Below, in pieces: positions 8,218 through 17,516 of a stretch of DNA of 64,000 nt. The stretch's first letter is position 1. Every line of letters begins with the position of its first letter. The position numbers were made by a program, and so were the translations under genes. The notes under the pieces were generated by a model, which worked only from the letters and a program-made list of their open reading frames with translations, searched no databases and was not told the DNA's origin. Source of the DNA: an uncultured Lachnospiraceae bacterium (GTDB taxonomy: Bacteria > Bacillota > Clostridia > Lachnospirales > Lachnospiraceae); contig URPH01000004.1 of assembly GCA_900549665.1 (NCBI GenBank), positions 48,759-112,758 of the forward strand, given 5' to 3'.

Positions 8218-9009
8218 TTACACTCTCTGAAAAATACCGTTTAACCGAAACCAGATTGATTTTTCCTTTTCGGGTGAATATAAAGGTACATCTTCGCCGA
8301 GTATCCGTTTGCAGATGTTCATATATGCCTTGCCTGCAGGTGCATCGCTGCACACAAGCGGTTCGCCGTGATTGGTTGATATGACAATATTTTCATCGTC
8401 ATAAATAGCACCGATCAGATGAACGGATAAAATATCAACAACATCATCAATGCTCATCATGTCCCCGCGTTTGATCATTTCAGGGCGTAAACGGTTGATG
8501 ATCAAATCAATCTGCCCCATCTCATATGCATTTAACAGTCCGATGATACGGTCTGCATCCCGGATGGCCGATACCTCGGGAGTTGTGACCACGATAGCAC
8601 GGTCTGCTCCTGCAACTGCATTTTTAAAGCCCTGCTCAATACCGGCCGGACAGTCTAAAATAATGTAATCAAACTGATCCTTCAGCTGGTCTGTCAGTTT
8701 TTTCATCTGTTCCGGATTAACGGAATCCTTGTCCCTTGTCTGGGCACTCGGAAGAAGGCTTAGTCCGGGATAACGCTTGTCCTTGATCAAAGCCTGCTTG
8801 ATCCGGCAGTTTCCTTCAATAACATCAACCAGATTGTATACAATCCTGTTCTCCAGTCCCAGGACAACATCCAGATTGCGCAGGCCGATGTCCGTGTCGA
8901 TCAGGACCACTTTTTTGCCAAGAACGGCAAGTCCTGTTCCTATGTTTGCGCTTGTGGTGGTTTTACCAACCCCACCTTTACCTGATGTGACGACAATTAC
9001 TTCACTCAT
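8218..9009 (-). CDS. minD: Septum-site-determining ATPase MinD
   Basis: MinD is a membrane-cycling ParA-type ATPase that recruits MinC and keeps Z rings away from cell poles. The 263-residue product begins with the deviant Walker A motif GKGGVGKTTTSANIG and has switch motifs IDTDIGLRNLD and DCPAGIE. The C-terminus (about residues 250-263, ending WFRLNGIFQRV) is an amphipathic membrane-targeting helix, as expected. It lies between minC and minE. Confidence 0.97.
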   Translation of the reverse strand: MSEVIVVTSGKGGVGKTTTSANIGTGLAVLGKKVVLIDTDIGLRNLDVVLGLENRIVYNLVDVIEGNCRIKQALIKDKRYPGLSLLPSAQTRDKDSVNPEQMKKLTDQLKDQFDYIILDCPAGIEQGFKNAVAGADRAIVVTTPEVSAIRDADRIIGLLNAYEMGQIDLIINRLRPEMIKRGDMMSIDDVVDILSVHLIGAIYDDENIVISTNHGEPLVCSDAPAGKAYMNICKRILGEDVPLYSPEKEKSIWFRLNGIFQRV

Positions 9010-9045
9010 AGAAATCCTCCGATTTTCATCATCGTCCCCCGGAAT

Positions 9046-9738
9046 TCAGTATTGATATTCCGGTAATTCTTTGGTAAAGTCCAATTCCGAAAATGTAAAT
9101 TTACCTGCTTTGACATAGGCAATTTTCGGCTGTTTTTTATTTAGGGTAAATAACTCTTTTTTTTCTTTGCGGTATTTTACTTTTCCGATTTTTAAATTTT
9201 CTGCGGAAAATTCCAATGCGGCGATAAAACGCTCTTCATCTTCTTTCTTACCGGCAAATACCGTTCCGTAAATTGTTCCCAAAACAATGACGTTTCCTTT
9301 TGCAAATATGGCAGCTCCTTTTTCTACATTGCCCATAACAATGATATTTCCATCGGTTTCCAAAGAAAAGCCATCGGTCAGACTGCCCTTGTAAAATTCA
9401 AAACATCCATTGGCCTTTTGAGAATTTTTATCCTGTGCCTGTTGTTTGATTTCATCCAGACATTTGGAAAAATATGTATTTTCCTCCTGATTGGTACATA
9501 CCACACAAATAATGTTTATCTGACTGACATCTAAAATTGCACCGGTCAGCGCTTCTATTTCATCATCAGATAATTCCCGCCCTTCAAAACGAAGGACTAT
9601 TGATGCATTTTTAAAAAAAGAAGCTGTTTTTTCAAAGCTGATGCGCGTATCCTGCAGGATTTTTTCAAAATCGGCTTTATCAGACAATCTTACGGAAATT
9701 CCGTTTGGAAAACTTTTAATAACTACATTTCCGTTCAT
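9046..9738 (-). CDS. minC: Septum-site-determining protein MinC
   Basis: MinC inhibits FtsZ assembly when bound to MinD. The 230-residue product has an N-terminal domain (about 1-105) and, after a short linker, the C-terminal beta-helix recognised by GNIIVMGNVEKGAAIFAKGN and LGTIYGTVFAG. The C-terminal beta-helix is the MinD-binding and dimerisation part in known homologues. It is 11 bases downstream of mrdA and 36 upstream of minD. Confidence 0.93.
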   Translation of the reverse strand: MNGNVVIKSFPNGISVRLSDKADFEKILQDTRISFEKTASFFKNASIVLRFEGRELSDDEIEALTGAILDVSQINIICVVCTNQEENTYFSKCLDEIKQQAQDKNSQKANGCFEFYKGSLTDGFSLETDGNIIVMGNVEKGAAIFAKGNVIVLGTIYGTVFAGKKEDEERFIAALEFSAENLKIGKVKYRKEKKELFTLNKKQPKIAYVKAGKFTFSELDFTKELPEYQY

Positions 9739-9749
9739 AGTAAAACCTC

Positions 9750-12611
9750 CTAATCTGTGTTGGACACATTGGTATTGGTATCGGTTGCCGTACCGTCAAT
9801 CAGCTCGTCCACATTTTCAAGTCGATAATAGTATTTATATATATCCTGCGTCAACTGGGCGGCAAAATCAGATGCATAACCATAGGCAATACGCGTGGTA
9901 ACACTGATCTCCGGATTCTCATAAGGCGCATAGCTGACAAATAAAGCATGGTTCGGGCGGCTCTTGCTCTCCTGGGCAGTACCGGTCTTTCCGGCAACAT
10001 TGATCTGCATATCCGAATAATATTTTTTGGCTTCCACAACCCTACGCATACCTGAGTGGATCGAATTCCAGGTAGATGGCGCGAAATTTACGATGTTGCG
10101 GACTGTCGGATTGTAATCCTTTATCAGGTTGCCATTGGAATCAGTCACCTTGTCCAGTAAACTTAAGTTGTAACAGGTGCCGCTGTTGGCTACGGTTGTC
10201 ACATAGCGTGCCAGACCGATGGTCGTAAAGTTGTTGGTACCCTGTCCGATTGCAGAACGGATCGCGTCAGTATCGGAAACCTTTGGAGCTTCTTCCGAGA
10301 TTTCTACCCCTGTTTTTTCGGAAAGACCAAACTGATCCGCGTATTTTGCGAGCTTGGAAAGACCAACCTCGGAATTGTATGTGCCGTTGGAAATACCAAG
10401 CCTGTAGCCCATTTCATAAAAGAAATAGTTGCAGGAATTTTCGATCGCACCGGAAACATTTAACGGCCCGTGTGTGGCTGACGGATAAATCCAGCATCTG
10501 GCGGGTGGTGTCAGAGTGTCCCAGATACCTTTACAGGTAACAGTTTCCCCAGTTGATACGACACCCTCTTCCAAAGCCGCTGAAGCCGATACCATCTTGA
10601 AGGTAGAACCGGGAGCAGATGTCTGCTGTGTTGCATAATCCCAGAGAGGCTTTGAAAGGTCATTGTTTAATCGTGCATAATATTCAGAATTGTTGATCTT
10701 ATTATTATCATAGCCGGGGTAAGAAACCAGTGCTAATATCTCTCCACTGTTGACATCGGTAATAACAACAGATCCGGAACATGGATCAAGGGCAAGCTGG
10801 GCTGGGGTGATCTCAAGATTGGAAATCTTGCCAAGAATAAAGTTGAACGGGCTCAGCGTTCCATTGGCAACGGTAGCTCTCTCTGCCGCGGTTCCGGATA
10901 TAATTCCCTGATCATATAAAAGCAGACAGACAGACTTACCGGAAACGGTATTTTCAGCAATCATGTACTTATACAATCTTTTGTGGAAGGTTGTATTGTT
11001 TTTCAGGGCGTCAAACAGATAATCCTGAATCGCCTGATATATCTGATCAGAATCGGAATACTGGTTTTCAAGCTGCAATTTGGATATATCAATCCAGTTC
11101 ATGGCGATCAGATGCATGAGATATTCCTGCATGCTGATAGATTCATCGGTGTGCCATGCAACATATACCGGATCATTGCGGTCAATTTCATCGGTAAGGA
11201 TAATCCCCCGGTCAGAAAGAAGCGAGATGATAAAAAGCTGATATACCTGATATTCCTTGCTCGTCTGCTTATAAGGCTGCGGATTATCATTTAACATGGA
11301 TTTTAAGGTGCTGATGACCTGATCCTGCTTGACCTCAAAGGCCTGGTAAACACTCTTTTCGAGATCGGTAGCATCCTCCTTGGAAAAATGTTCAATGTCA
11401 ATGATACTGTTATTGATCAGAGCATAGTATACATCATCGATCGGTATCACGATATTACTTGCAGATGCATTTTCCGGTGGTGTATATTCTTTGATATTTT
11501 TGATCTTATTGACCAGAATGCCGGCAATTTTCTGTTCCAGAAGATTGTAAACCGCCTTTTGCAGATCCTTATCTATTGTCAGATATACATCATTTCCGGC
11601 ACTCGGCTCCTTCCGGTTGCTGGTTTCGATCACCTTACCCATGTTGTTGACAAATACGGTTTCAGAACCTTTTTGTCCCTGCAGCTCCGATTCCATGTAA
11701 GATTCAATGCCGGCTTTACCGATAATGTCCGTTGAGATATAGGAATCATCCTCCTTGGATAATTCTTCCAGCTCGGACTGGGATATTTTACCGGTATATC
11801 CGATGACATGTGAAAAATAGACGCCATCCACGTATTTCCGGATCGTATCCTCTGCAATGGAAACGCCATCCAGACTGGATGCATTTTCCATGACAACTGC
11901 GACTGTTTCGTCGGAAACATCGGTTGCAACCGTTGTGGCAATATATTTCTGGAAATTATTTAAACTCATGGCATAGCGGATATTGATCATTTTGAGCATC
12001 ATTTCCTTGCTATACCCTTTTCCGATCTGGAAGGTGCTCTTGTGATTATTCGGAACCGTATATTCGCCAATGGCAAATTTGTTTTTGCCAGCCAGATAAT
12101 TGATGACGTCATCCGGTGTGGATGTTTTTTCGGCGTAGGTCAGTTTATCTATGTATGCCTTACCGTAGATATCGGCCAGAAAACGCTGCAGCTGTGTCCC
12201 GCTTACCGTAAACTGGTATTCTCCGTTATCTCCAAGAATAATATTGAAATCCGTAACAATGGAATCCCCGTTTTCTTCTATCATTCCGATCAATGTCTTA
12301 ATTGTCCGGTTCAGTCTTTCGTTTTTATCACTGCCCGATTCGTAGACATCTTCGATCGTAACGGAATATGCAAGCTCGTTGTAGGCCAAAAGCTCTCCCT
12401 TACGGTCAAAAATATTGCCACGGGTGCTGGGGATATTGCGTTCCTTCTTGATCTTGAGGGTAAACTCATCCAGATAAGCTTCTCCGTTTACAATCTGTAA
12501 ATTGAAAATACGGTAGATGAGGACGCAACCTAAAATGCAGAACACTAAAATCAGGATAAAATACCGGGATGTTATGAAATTGATAATGGAATCTCTGATT
12601 TTTTTAAACAA
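9750..12611 (-). CDS. mrdA: Class B penicillin-binding protein 2 (elongasome transpeptidase), enlarged
   Basis: PBP2/MrdA cross-links peptidoglycan during cell elongation with RodA and MreBCD. One membrane segment spans about residues 16-36. The dimerisation/pedestal part starts with PSTRGNIFDRKGELLAYN. Active-site motifs are STFK (Ser669), SCN and KTGTAQ (Lys875). The 953-residue length is far above the usual 600-700. Most of the excess is an inserted, helix-rich, Gln/Ser/Asp-rich segment at about residues 375-600, between the KAVYNLLEQ helix and the transpeptidase core start. Other clostridial MrdA proteins may share such an insert; I could not check. It overlaps mreD by 8 bases. Confidence 0.93.
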   Translation of the reverse strand: MFKKIRDSIINFITSRYFILILVFCILGCVLIYRIFNLQIVNGEAYLDEFTLKIKKERNIPSTRGNIFDRKGELLAYNELAYSVTIEDVYESGSDKNERLNRTIKTLIGMIEENGDSIVTDFNIILGDNGEYQFTVSGTQLQRFLADIYGKAYIDKLTYAEKTSTPDDVINYLAGKNKFAIGEYTVPNNHKSTFQIGKGYSKEMMLKMINIRYAMSLNNFQKYIATTVATDVSDETVAVVMENASSLDGVSIAEDTIRKYVDGVYFSHVIGYTGKISQSELEELSKEDDSYISTDIIGKAGIESYMESELQGQKGSETVFVNNMGKVIETSNRKEPSAGNDVYLTIDKDLQKAVYNLLEQKIAGILVNKIKNIKEYTPPENASASNIVIPIDDVYYALINNSIIDIEHFSKEDATDLEKSVYQAFEVKQDQVISTLKSMLNDNPQPYKQTSKEYQVYQLFIISLLSDRGIILTDEIDRNDPVYVAWHTDESISMQEYLMHLIAMNWIDISKLQLENQYSDSDQIYQAIQDYLFDALKNNTTFHKRLYKYMIAENTVSGKSVCLLLYDQGIISGTAAERATVANGTLSPFNFILGKISNLEITPAQLALDPCSGSVVITDVNSGEILALVSYPGYDNNKINNSEYYARLNNDLSKPLWDYATQQTSAPGSTFKMVSASAALEEGVVSTGETVTCKGIWDTLTPPARCWIYPSATHGPLNVSGAIENSCNYFFYEMGYRLGISNGTYNSEVGLSKLAKYADQFGLSEKTGVEISEEAPKVSDTDAIRSAIGQGTNNFTTIGLARYVTTVANSGTCYNLSLLDKVTDSNGNLIKDYNPTVRNIVNFAPSTWNSIHSGMRRVVEAKKYYSDMQINVAGKTGTAQESKSRPNHALFVSYAPYENPEISVTTRIAYGYASDFAAQLTQDIYKYYYRLENVDELIDGTATDTNTNVSNTD

Positions 12612-13122
12612 TTTCGTGCTTAGCCTTTCTGTCTTCGCTTATAAAAAATTTCTGTATCAAAGTCTTTATAAGGAAAAATACAATCGTCATTAAAATCGTG
12701 TATACCGTTTCCGGAATGATGATATTGATCAGATAATAGGTAAAATGGAATCTGCCTCTTAATAAAAAAGTCAGCAGATAGTATAAAAGACCATAGACAA
12801 AATCACTGCAGCCGACAAGTAATATCTGCAGTTTTAATTCATCTTTATAAAAAAGTCTTTTGAAAAATCCGTTAAAGTAACCTATGTACATGTATAACAG
12901 GGCATGAAAACCGATAATCTGCGAAAAATAAATATCAACCAAAATTCCTGCAAAAAAACCGGCTGAGACTCCGGCTTTTTTACCTTTTATAAAACCGAAG
13001 GATGAAACGGTTATCAATAACAGATTGGGCACAATATCTCCGAAGGATATATAGCCGCATACGGTATTTTGTAATATAAAGCTTGCAACTATAAGAATTG
13101 CAGATAGTAAAAAGTTTTTCAT
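12604..13122 (-). CDS. mreD: Rod shape-determining protein MreD
   Basis: MreD is the small integral membrane partner of MreC in the elongasome. The 172-residue product has about five or six hydrophobic segments, a PNLLLITVSSFGFIKG stretch and a GFFAGILVDIYF segment that resembles the family signature. Sequence conservation in MreD is low, so its position between mreC and mrdA carries much of the weight. Confidence 0.88.
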   Translation of the reverse strand: MKNFLLSAILIVASFILQNTVCGYISFGDIVPNLLLITVSSFGFIKGKKAGVSAGFFAGILVDIYFSQIIGFHALLYMYIGYFNGFFKRLFYKDELKLQILLVGCSDFVYGLLYYLLTFLLRGRFHFTYYLINIIIPETVYTILMTIVFFLIKTLIQKFFISEDRKAKHEIV

Positions 13123-13128
13123 AAAAAT

Positions 13129-13992
13129 CTATTCTTCACTCTCTGTCTGCTGTTTCAGATCAAGAATAACCAAAACTTCATCCATATGTTCAAAATCAAC
13201 AGCGGGTGTTATGGTGCCGGAATGTGTCAGGTTGTTGGAATCGGATTCGATGGACGTTATATATCCGATCAGAAGACCGGGCAGATATTTGTCGCTGATA
13301 TTGGATGTGACAACCTTGTCTCCTTCTTTTACCTGATCATTAGAGTCGATCAGTTTGCTGAAACTGATCTTATTCTGGCTCATCAGCTCTAAATTACCGG
13401 ATACGATCATGTTGTCTCCGGTAGAAAGTGTCATACCGCTGACATTGCTGCTGTCATCAATGATCGATGTGACACGTGACCAGTTGTAACCAACCTCTGT
13501 CACAATACCGACAAGACCGCTTCCTGCCATGACATTCATATTAAGCTGTATGCCATCCTTAGTTCCTTTATCGATCGTAAAGGATTGGAACCAGTTGCCG
13601 GAATTTTTACCGATGACCTTGGCACCGGTCTTCTGATAATCAGAATATTCCTGATCAAGCTTGTACAGCGAACGCAGGTTGTTCAGTTCGTATTTTTCCT
13701 GTGTCAGATTGTTGTTTTCAATGGTCAGCTCATCAATCTGTTGCTGCAATTCCTTGTTTTGCTGAATCAGGTCACGGATCTGGACCAATTCATCCGAACG
13801 GTTGGAAAGATAGGTTCCGGTCTCGGATATTCCTTTTTGAAAGGGAATTGTGACATAGCTGGAAATTTCAGCCAGTGTACCGGAAAAAATATCCGTCATA
13901 AAGGTAATCGCCATCAGAAGCACACACAGTCCGGTCAGAATCAAAAGCAGATATTTACTTTGCAGCGTAAAACCATTCCGCCGTCTGTTCAT
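13129..13992 (-). CDS. mreC: Rod shape-determining protein MreC
   Basis: MreC is a bitopic membrane protein that forms a scaffold outside the membrane for PBP2 and RodA. The 287-residue product has a basic start (NRRRNGF), one membrane segment at about 13-32, a coiled coil at about 65-110 (QQIDELTIENNNLTQEKYEL), and the two beta-barrel lobes with the typical VIGKNSGNWFQSFTIDKGT and GLVGIVTEV segments. ATG overlaps the mreB stop codon in TAATG. Confidence 0.93.
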   Translation of the reverse strand: MNRRRNGFTLQSKYLLLILTGLCVLLMAITFMTDIFSGTLAEISSYVTIPFQKGISETGTYLSNRSDELVQIRDLIQQNKELQQQIDELTIENNNLTQEKYELNNLRSLYKLDQEYSDYQKTGAKVIGKNSGNWFQSFTIDKGTKDGIQLNMNVMAGSGLVGIVTEVGYNWSRVTSIIDDSSNVSGMTLSTGDNMIVSGNLELMSQNKISFSKLIDSNDQVKEGDKVVTSNISDKYLPGLLIGYITSIESDSNNLTHSGTITPAVDFEHMDEVLVILDLKQQTESEE

Positions 13993-15008
13993 TATTTGCC
14001 TCCATTTTGAGAATCATAGCTATATGCAACCGACTGGAAATTCGGATCGTTGATCACGCGGGATAAGCCGTTGGCGACGCTGCAGATCGGATCCTCGGCA
14101 AGATTGACTTTTAATCCTGTACCATTTGCCATCAGTTCATCCAGATGTGACAACTGGCTGGAACCGCCGGTCAGATAAATACCTCTGCGGAAAATATCGG
14201 CTGCAAGCTCCGGGGGAGTCTTTTCCAAAATTACCTTTACCTGTTCGATAATGGTGTTGATATGCTCTAAAAGTGCTTTCATGACAAGGGATGTCGGGAT
14301 CTCTCGTTCCACCGGAAGTCCTGTTACGATATCGCGGCCGTATACAACGGCGTTTTTATTTTCTTTTTCCAGATCTTTCATGGACATTTTAACTTTTTCG
14401 GCAGTCTTCTGACCGATCAGCAGATTGAATTCGTTGCGGACTGCATTGCGGATCGCATCATCAAATTTCTGTCCGCCGATCTTGATCATTTTGCTTAAAA
14501 CAATGCCACCGAGTGACAATATGGAAATCTCTGTTGTGTGGAAGCCGATATCGACAACCAGCACTCCCTGAGAATTTTTGACATCAATATCCATACCCAG
14601 TCCGTCAGCAACGGCTTTTTTGACAACCATAATACTGCGGGCCTTGATATTGGCATTTTTGATCAGATCGTGGAACGCTTTTTTTTCAACCTCTGTTACA
14701 TCATGGGGGACCGCAATATAATAATCGGCCGGTTTGATATTGCCATCAGACAGGTCGCTGATAAAACATCTGACCAGGGTCTGCATATTATTGATATCCG
14801 CAATCACACCATTGTTTAAGGGATAAGAAATCTGGATAAATTCAGGGGCTTTTTCATACATATCAAAAGCCGGATCCCCATAAGCAAATAAAATATCCTT
14901 TCTTTCAATGGCAATGATATTTTTGGCTGTAAAAATCTCATCACTGCCTTTTGAATAAATTTTGATGTTGTTCGTACCTAGATCGATACCATAAGCACAA
15001 GAAGCCAT
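13992..15008 (-). CDS. mreB: Divergent MreB/Mbl-like actin
   Basis: MreB filaments under the membrane orient cell-wall synthesis. The 338-residue product has the actin fold: phosphate-1 loop GIDLGTNNIKIYSKG, phosphate-2 loop VVDIGFHTTEISILSLGG, and adenosine motif LTGGSSQLSHLDELM. It differs from canonical MreB at places that are normally very conserved: the phosphate-2 loop reads DIGFHTTE rather than DIGGGTTE, and the adenosine loop has GGSS rather than GGGA. It is still located directly upstream of mreC, so a shape role is likely. A second, canonical mreB may exist outside this window. Confidence 0.87.
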   Translation of the reverse strand: MASCAYGIDLGTNNIKIYSKGSDEIFTAKNIIAIERKDILFAYGDPAFDMYEKAPEFIQISYPLNNGVIADINNMQTLVRCFISDLSDGNIKPADYYIAVPHDVTEVEKKAFHDLIKNANIKARSIMVVKKAVADGLGMDIDVKNSQGVLVVDIGFHTTEISILSLGGIVLSKMIKIGGQKFDDAIRNAVRNEFNLLIGQKTAEKVKMSMKDLEKENKNAVVYGRDIVTGLPVEREIPTSLVMKALLEHINTIIEQVKVILEKTPPELAADIFRRGIYLTGGSSQLSHLDELMANGTGLKVNLAEDPICSVANGLSRVINDPNFQSVAYSYDSQNGGK

Positions 15009-15036
15009 TTTCCCGTACTCCTTTCTTCGATAAATC

Positions 15037-15735
15037 TCATGTAATTAAATTATTTTCTTTAAAACTGTAGTAACAGTTATCACCGATAATAATGTGGTCT
15101 AAAAGCGGAATATCCATCAGTAAAGAGGCCTGATGAATACGGCTCGTTACTTCTTTGTCGGCATTGCTCGGAGTGGCGTTGCCGCTTGGATGGTTGTGTA
15201 GTAACACAATATAAACTGCCTTGGCACGGAGAGCCTCCATAAAGACCTCGCGGCTTGAAATGATTGATGCGTTGACACTGCCGATACTGATCGTGACATC
15301 CTTTAGCCGGTTCATGGATCCGTCCAGAAAAATACACAGACAGTTTTCTTTTTCCAGATGTCTCATGGATTCCATATAAAAGGCTGCAAAATCCTGTGGG
15401 CAGCGCAGGGGCATTTTTTTGTTGCAGGCATCCATGACGATACGTCTGGAAAGCTCAGCGACACATTTTAATTTGACCGCTTTTACCTCTCCGATCCCGT
15501 TTATCTTCATAATATCCTGAACAGATAAATGGTTTAATCCGGCAAGCCCGTAGGGAGAAGCCAGATCAAGGACCTCCCTGGCAACGGATACGGCATCCGC
15601 TCCCTTTCGGCCGGTTCTTAAGATGATGGCCAGTAATTCCGCATCCGATAAAGCTGTCGGGCCGGCATACAGAAAACGGTCATAAGGTTTTTCCGGATAG
15701 CAGTTATCCGGCATGGGTGTTGTTTTGACTGTCAT
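15037..15735 (-). CDS. radC: RadC/YsxA-family JAB domain protein
   Basis: The 232-residue protein has an N-terminal helix-hairpin-helix part (about 30-75, IMKINGIGEVKAVKLK) and a C-terminal JAMM/MPN metalloprotease-like domain with HNHPSGNATPSNAD, and Glu in SSREVFMEAL as the upstream ligand. All metal ligands are intact. The biochemical role of RadC is not settled; the old link to DNA repair is weak. It is just upstream of mreB, a conserved neighbourhood in Firmicutes. Confidence 0.93.
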   Translation of the reverse strand: MTVKTTPMPDNCYPEKPYDRFLYAGPTALSDAELLAIILRTGRKGADAVSVAREVLDLASPYGLAGLNHLSVQDIMKINGIGEVKAVKLKCVAELSRRIVMDACNKKMPLRCPQDFAAFYMESMRHLEKENCLCIFLDGSMNRLKDVTISIGSVNASIISSREVFMEALRAKAVYIVLLHNHPSGNATPSNADKEVTSRIHQASLLMDIPLLDHIIIGDNCYYSFKENNLIT

Positions 15736-15818
15736 ATAGTGTCTCCTTACGCATTATCTCTCCGAGCGTATCAAGACCGTTTTATTAAATAAAAGATGAC
15801 AGGTTAAACTCATGAAAC

Positions 15819-16058
15819 TCAGATAAAACGATAGATAATAATCGCAATGATGATTCCGAGAATGCTGCCGATTGTGATGTTGATAGTCAGCCCGAATGTC
15901 AGTACCAGAATCCCCAGATCCAGTACAATCGGTGATGTCAGTCCGAACGTCTGACCAAAATTCAGAAAGCTGCTCGGAAACAGGTGACCGATAAAGCCAC
16001 CGATGACAATTCCTGCCAGCATCAGTAAAAAACAGGCCCAGTTATTTTTGCTTTTCAT
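15819..16058 (-). CDS. DUF4321-like small membrane protein
   Basis: The 79-residue protein has two membrane segments (about 7-27 and 45-77) joined by a short loop with FLNFGQTFGLT. This matches the DUF4321 family pattern, which in Clostridia often sits beside radC and mreB. Function is unknown. The 83-base gap to radC and the candidate promoter upstream suggest it may begin a transcript with radC and the mre genes. Confidence 0.75.
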   Translation of the reverse strand: MKSKNNWACFLLMLAGIVIGGFIGHLFPSSFLNFGQTFGLTSPIVLDLGILVLTFGLTINITIGSILGIIIAIIIYRFI

Positions 16059-16116
16059 AAAAGTCTCCCAATTCTTTGGTATAATGTACGACTATATCTT
16101 GTGTTTTCACTATTGT

Positions 16117-16145
16117 ATCTTACCACATAAGCAATATAGTGTACA
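16117..16145 (-). promoter_or_regulatory. Candidate promoter upstream of DUF4321-radC-mre
   Basis: On the minus strand TGTACA (16140-16145) and TAAGAT (16117-16122) are 17 bases apart, and the -10 is preceded by an extended TGG. Each box matches consensus at four positions of six, so the call is tentative. The 124-base gap (16059-16182) is the largest inside the 39.6-2.8 kb run, which makes it the best place for an internal promoter. Confidence 0.35.
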
Positions 16146-16182
16146 CTTCTTTTCATGTTTTTTTTTCGACCCTGTGGCTCGA

Positions 16183-17466
16183 TTAAAGTCGAATTACATT
16201 GGAATTTTTGAGTTCCTGTACGGCCTTCAGAATACCGAATTTGGCATGCGGAAAGGTCAGTCCACCTTGAAAATATACGGCATACGGCGGTTTGATCGGT
16301 CCATCTGCGGATAGTTCGATCGAGCTTCCGGATACAAAAGCCCCGGCAGCCATAATGACTTTGCTGTCGTAGCCCGGCATATCCCATGGTTCGGGAACCA
16401 CAAAGCTGTCAACCGGTGCTGCAGCCTGAATGCCTTTGCAGAATGCTACGACACCTTCTTCGCTTCCGAAGGTGACCGCCTGGATGATATCATGACGTGA
16501 CTCACTTCCATCCGGCACGACCGGAAAACCGAAATGCTCCATGATATTGGCAGCAAAGACGGCTCCCTTTAAAGCTCCGCTTACAACAGTCGGGGCTAAG
16601 AAAAGTCCCTGATAAAAGGACGGCAATACACCAAGGGATGCACCGACCTCTTTTCCAAGTCCGGGAGAAGTCAGCCGGTAGGCTGCATTTTCAATACAGC
16701 TTTTTTTACCTGCGATATAGCCGCCGATCGGAGCCAGTCCGCCCCCAGGATTTTTAATAAGAGAGCCGACTACCATGTCTGCTCCGACATCGCTTGGTTC
16801 AATGGTTTCAACAAATTCGCCATAACAGTTATCCACCATGCAGATAACGTCAGCTTTGATGGATTTGATAAAGGAAATCAATTGACCAATCCGATCAACC
16901 GATAAAGTTTTTCTGGGTTCATAGCCCTTGGATCGCTGGATGGTGACAAGCTTTGTATTGGCATGAATGGCTTTTTTGATATTTTCATAATCAAATTCTC
17001 CATCCGGCAGTAAATCCACCTGGGAATATGTGATCCCGTATTCTGCAAGGCTTCCGGTAGAAGGACGTATGCCAATGACCTCTTCCAAGGTATCATAAGG
17101 CTTGCCGACCGGGGAAAGAACCTCATCTCCCGGACGCAGATTGGACATCAGAGCCAGTGCAAGCGCATGTGTGCCACAGGTGATCTGCGGTCTGACAAGT
17201 GCGGTCTCGGTATGAAATACATTGGCATAAACTTCTTCTAACGTATCTCTTCCGATGTCATTGTAACCATATCCGGTTGTACCATAAAGGCAGGCTTCCG
17301 ATACCTTTGCCTTCTGCATGGCTTTTAATACCTTTAGCTGGTTGTATTCTGCTACGCGGTCAATGTCTGCAAAGCGAGTGGAAAGCTTTGCCAGGACTTC
17401 TTCTCCAAGTCTGTACACATCATCATCAATTCCCATTTCCCGGTATAATTCATTTGTTTCCGTCAT
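16183..17466 (-). CDS. ynbB: Methionine-gamma-lyase-like PLP enzyme (YnbB/aluminium-resistance family)
   Basis: The 427-residue protein belongs to a fold-type I PLP family annotated as aluminium resistance protein or methionine gamma-lyase family. The cofactor lysine lies in SLIKNPGGGLAPIGGYIAGK, and DNCYGEFVE supplies the Asp that contacts the pyridine nitrogen. N-terminal RFADIDRVAEYNQLKVL and TTGYGYNDIGRD are characteristic. Genes of this family commonly neighbour miaA in Firmicutes, as here. The true substrate is not known from sequence; carbon-sulfur lyase activity is a family-level guess. Confidence 0.85.
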   Translation of the reverse strand: MTETNELYREMGIDDDVYRLGEEVLAKLSTRFADIDRVAEYNQLKVLKAMQKAKVSEACLYGTTGYGYNDIGRDTLEEVYANVFHTETALVRPQITCGTHALALALMSNLRPGDEVLSPVGKPYDTLEEVIGIRPSTGSLAEYGITYSQVDLLPDGEFDYENIKKAIHANTKLVTIQRSKGYEPRKTLSVDRIGQLISFIKSIKADVICMVDNCYGEFVETIEPSDVGADMVVGSLIKNPGGGLAPIGGYIAGKKSCIENAAYRLTSPGLGKEVGASLGVLPSFYQGLFLAPTVVSGALKGAVFAANIMEHFGFPVVPDGSESRHDIIQAVTFGSEEGVVAFCKGIQAAAPVDSFVVPEPWDMPGYDSKVIMAAGAFVSGSSIELSADGPIKPPYAVYFQGGLTFPHAKFGILKAVQELKNSNVIRL

Positions 17467-17516
17467 TTTAGTTCTCTTTTCTTTTTATATTGTCATTTTA
17501 ATTGCTTTTATCAGCT

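Noticed and set aside
16150..16195. Terminator after ynbB
   Set aside because: A short CGAC/GTCG pairing is followed by A, not U, on the minus strand, so it lacks the form of an intrinsic terminator.
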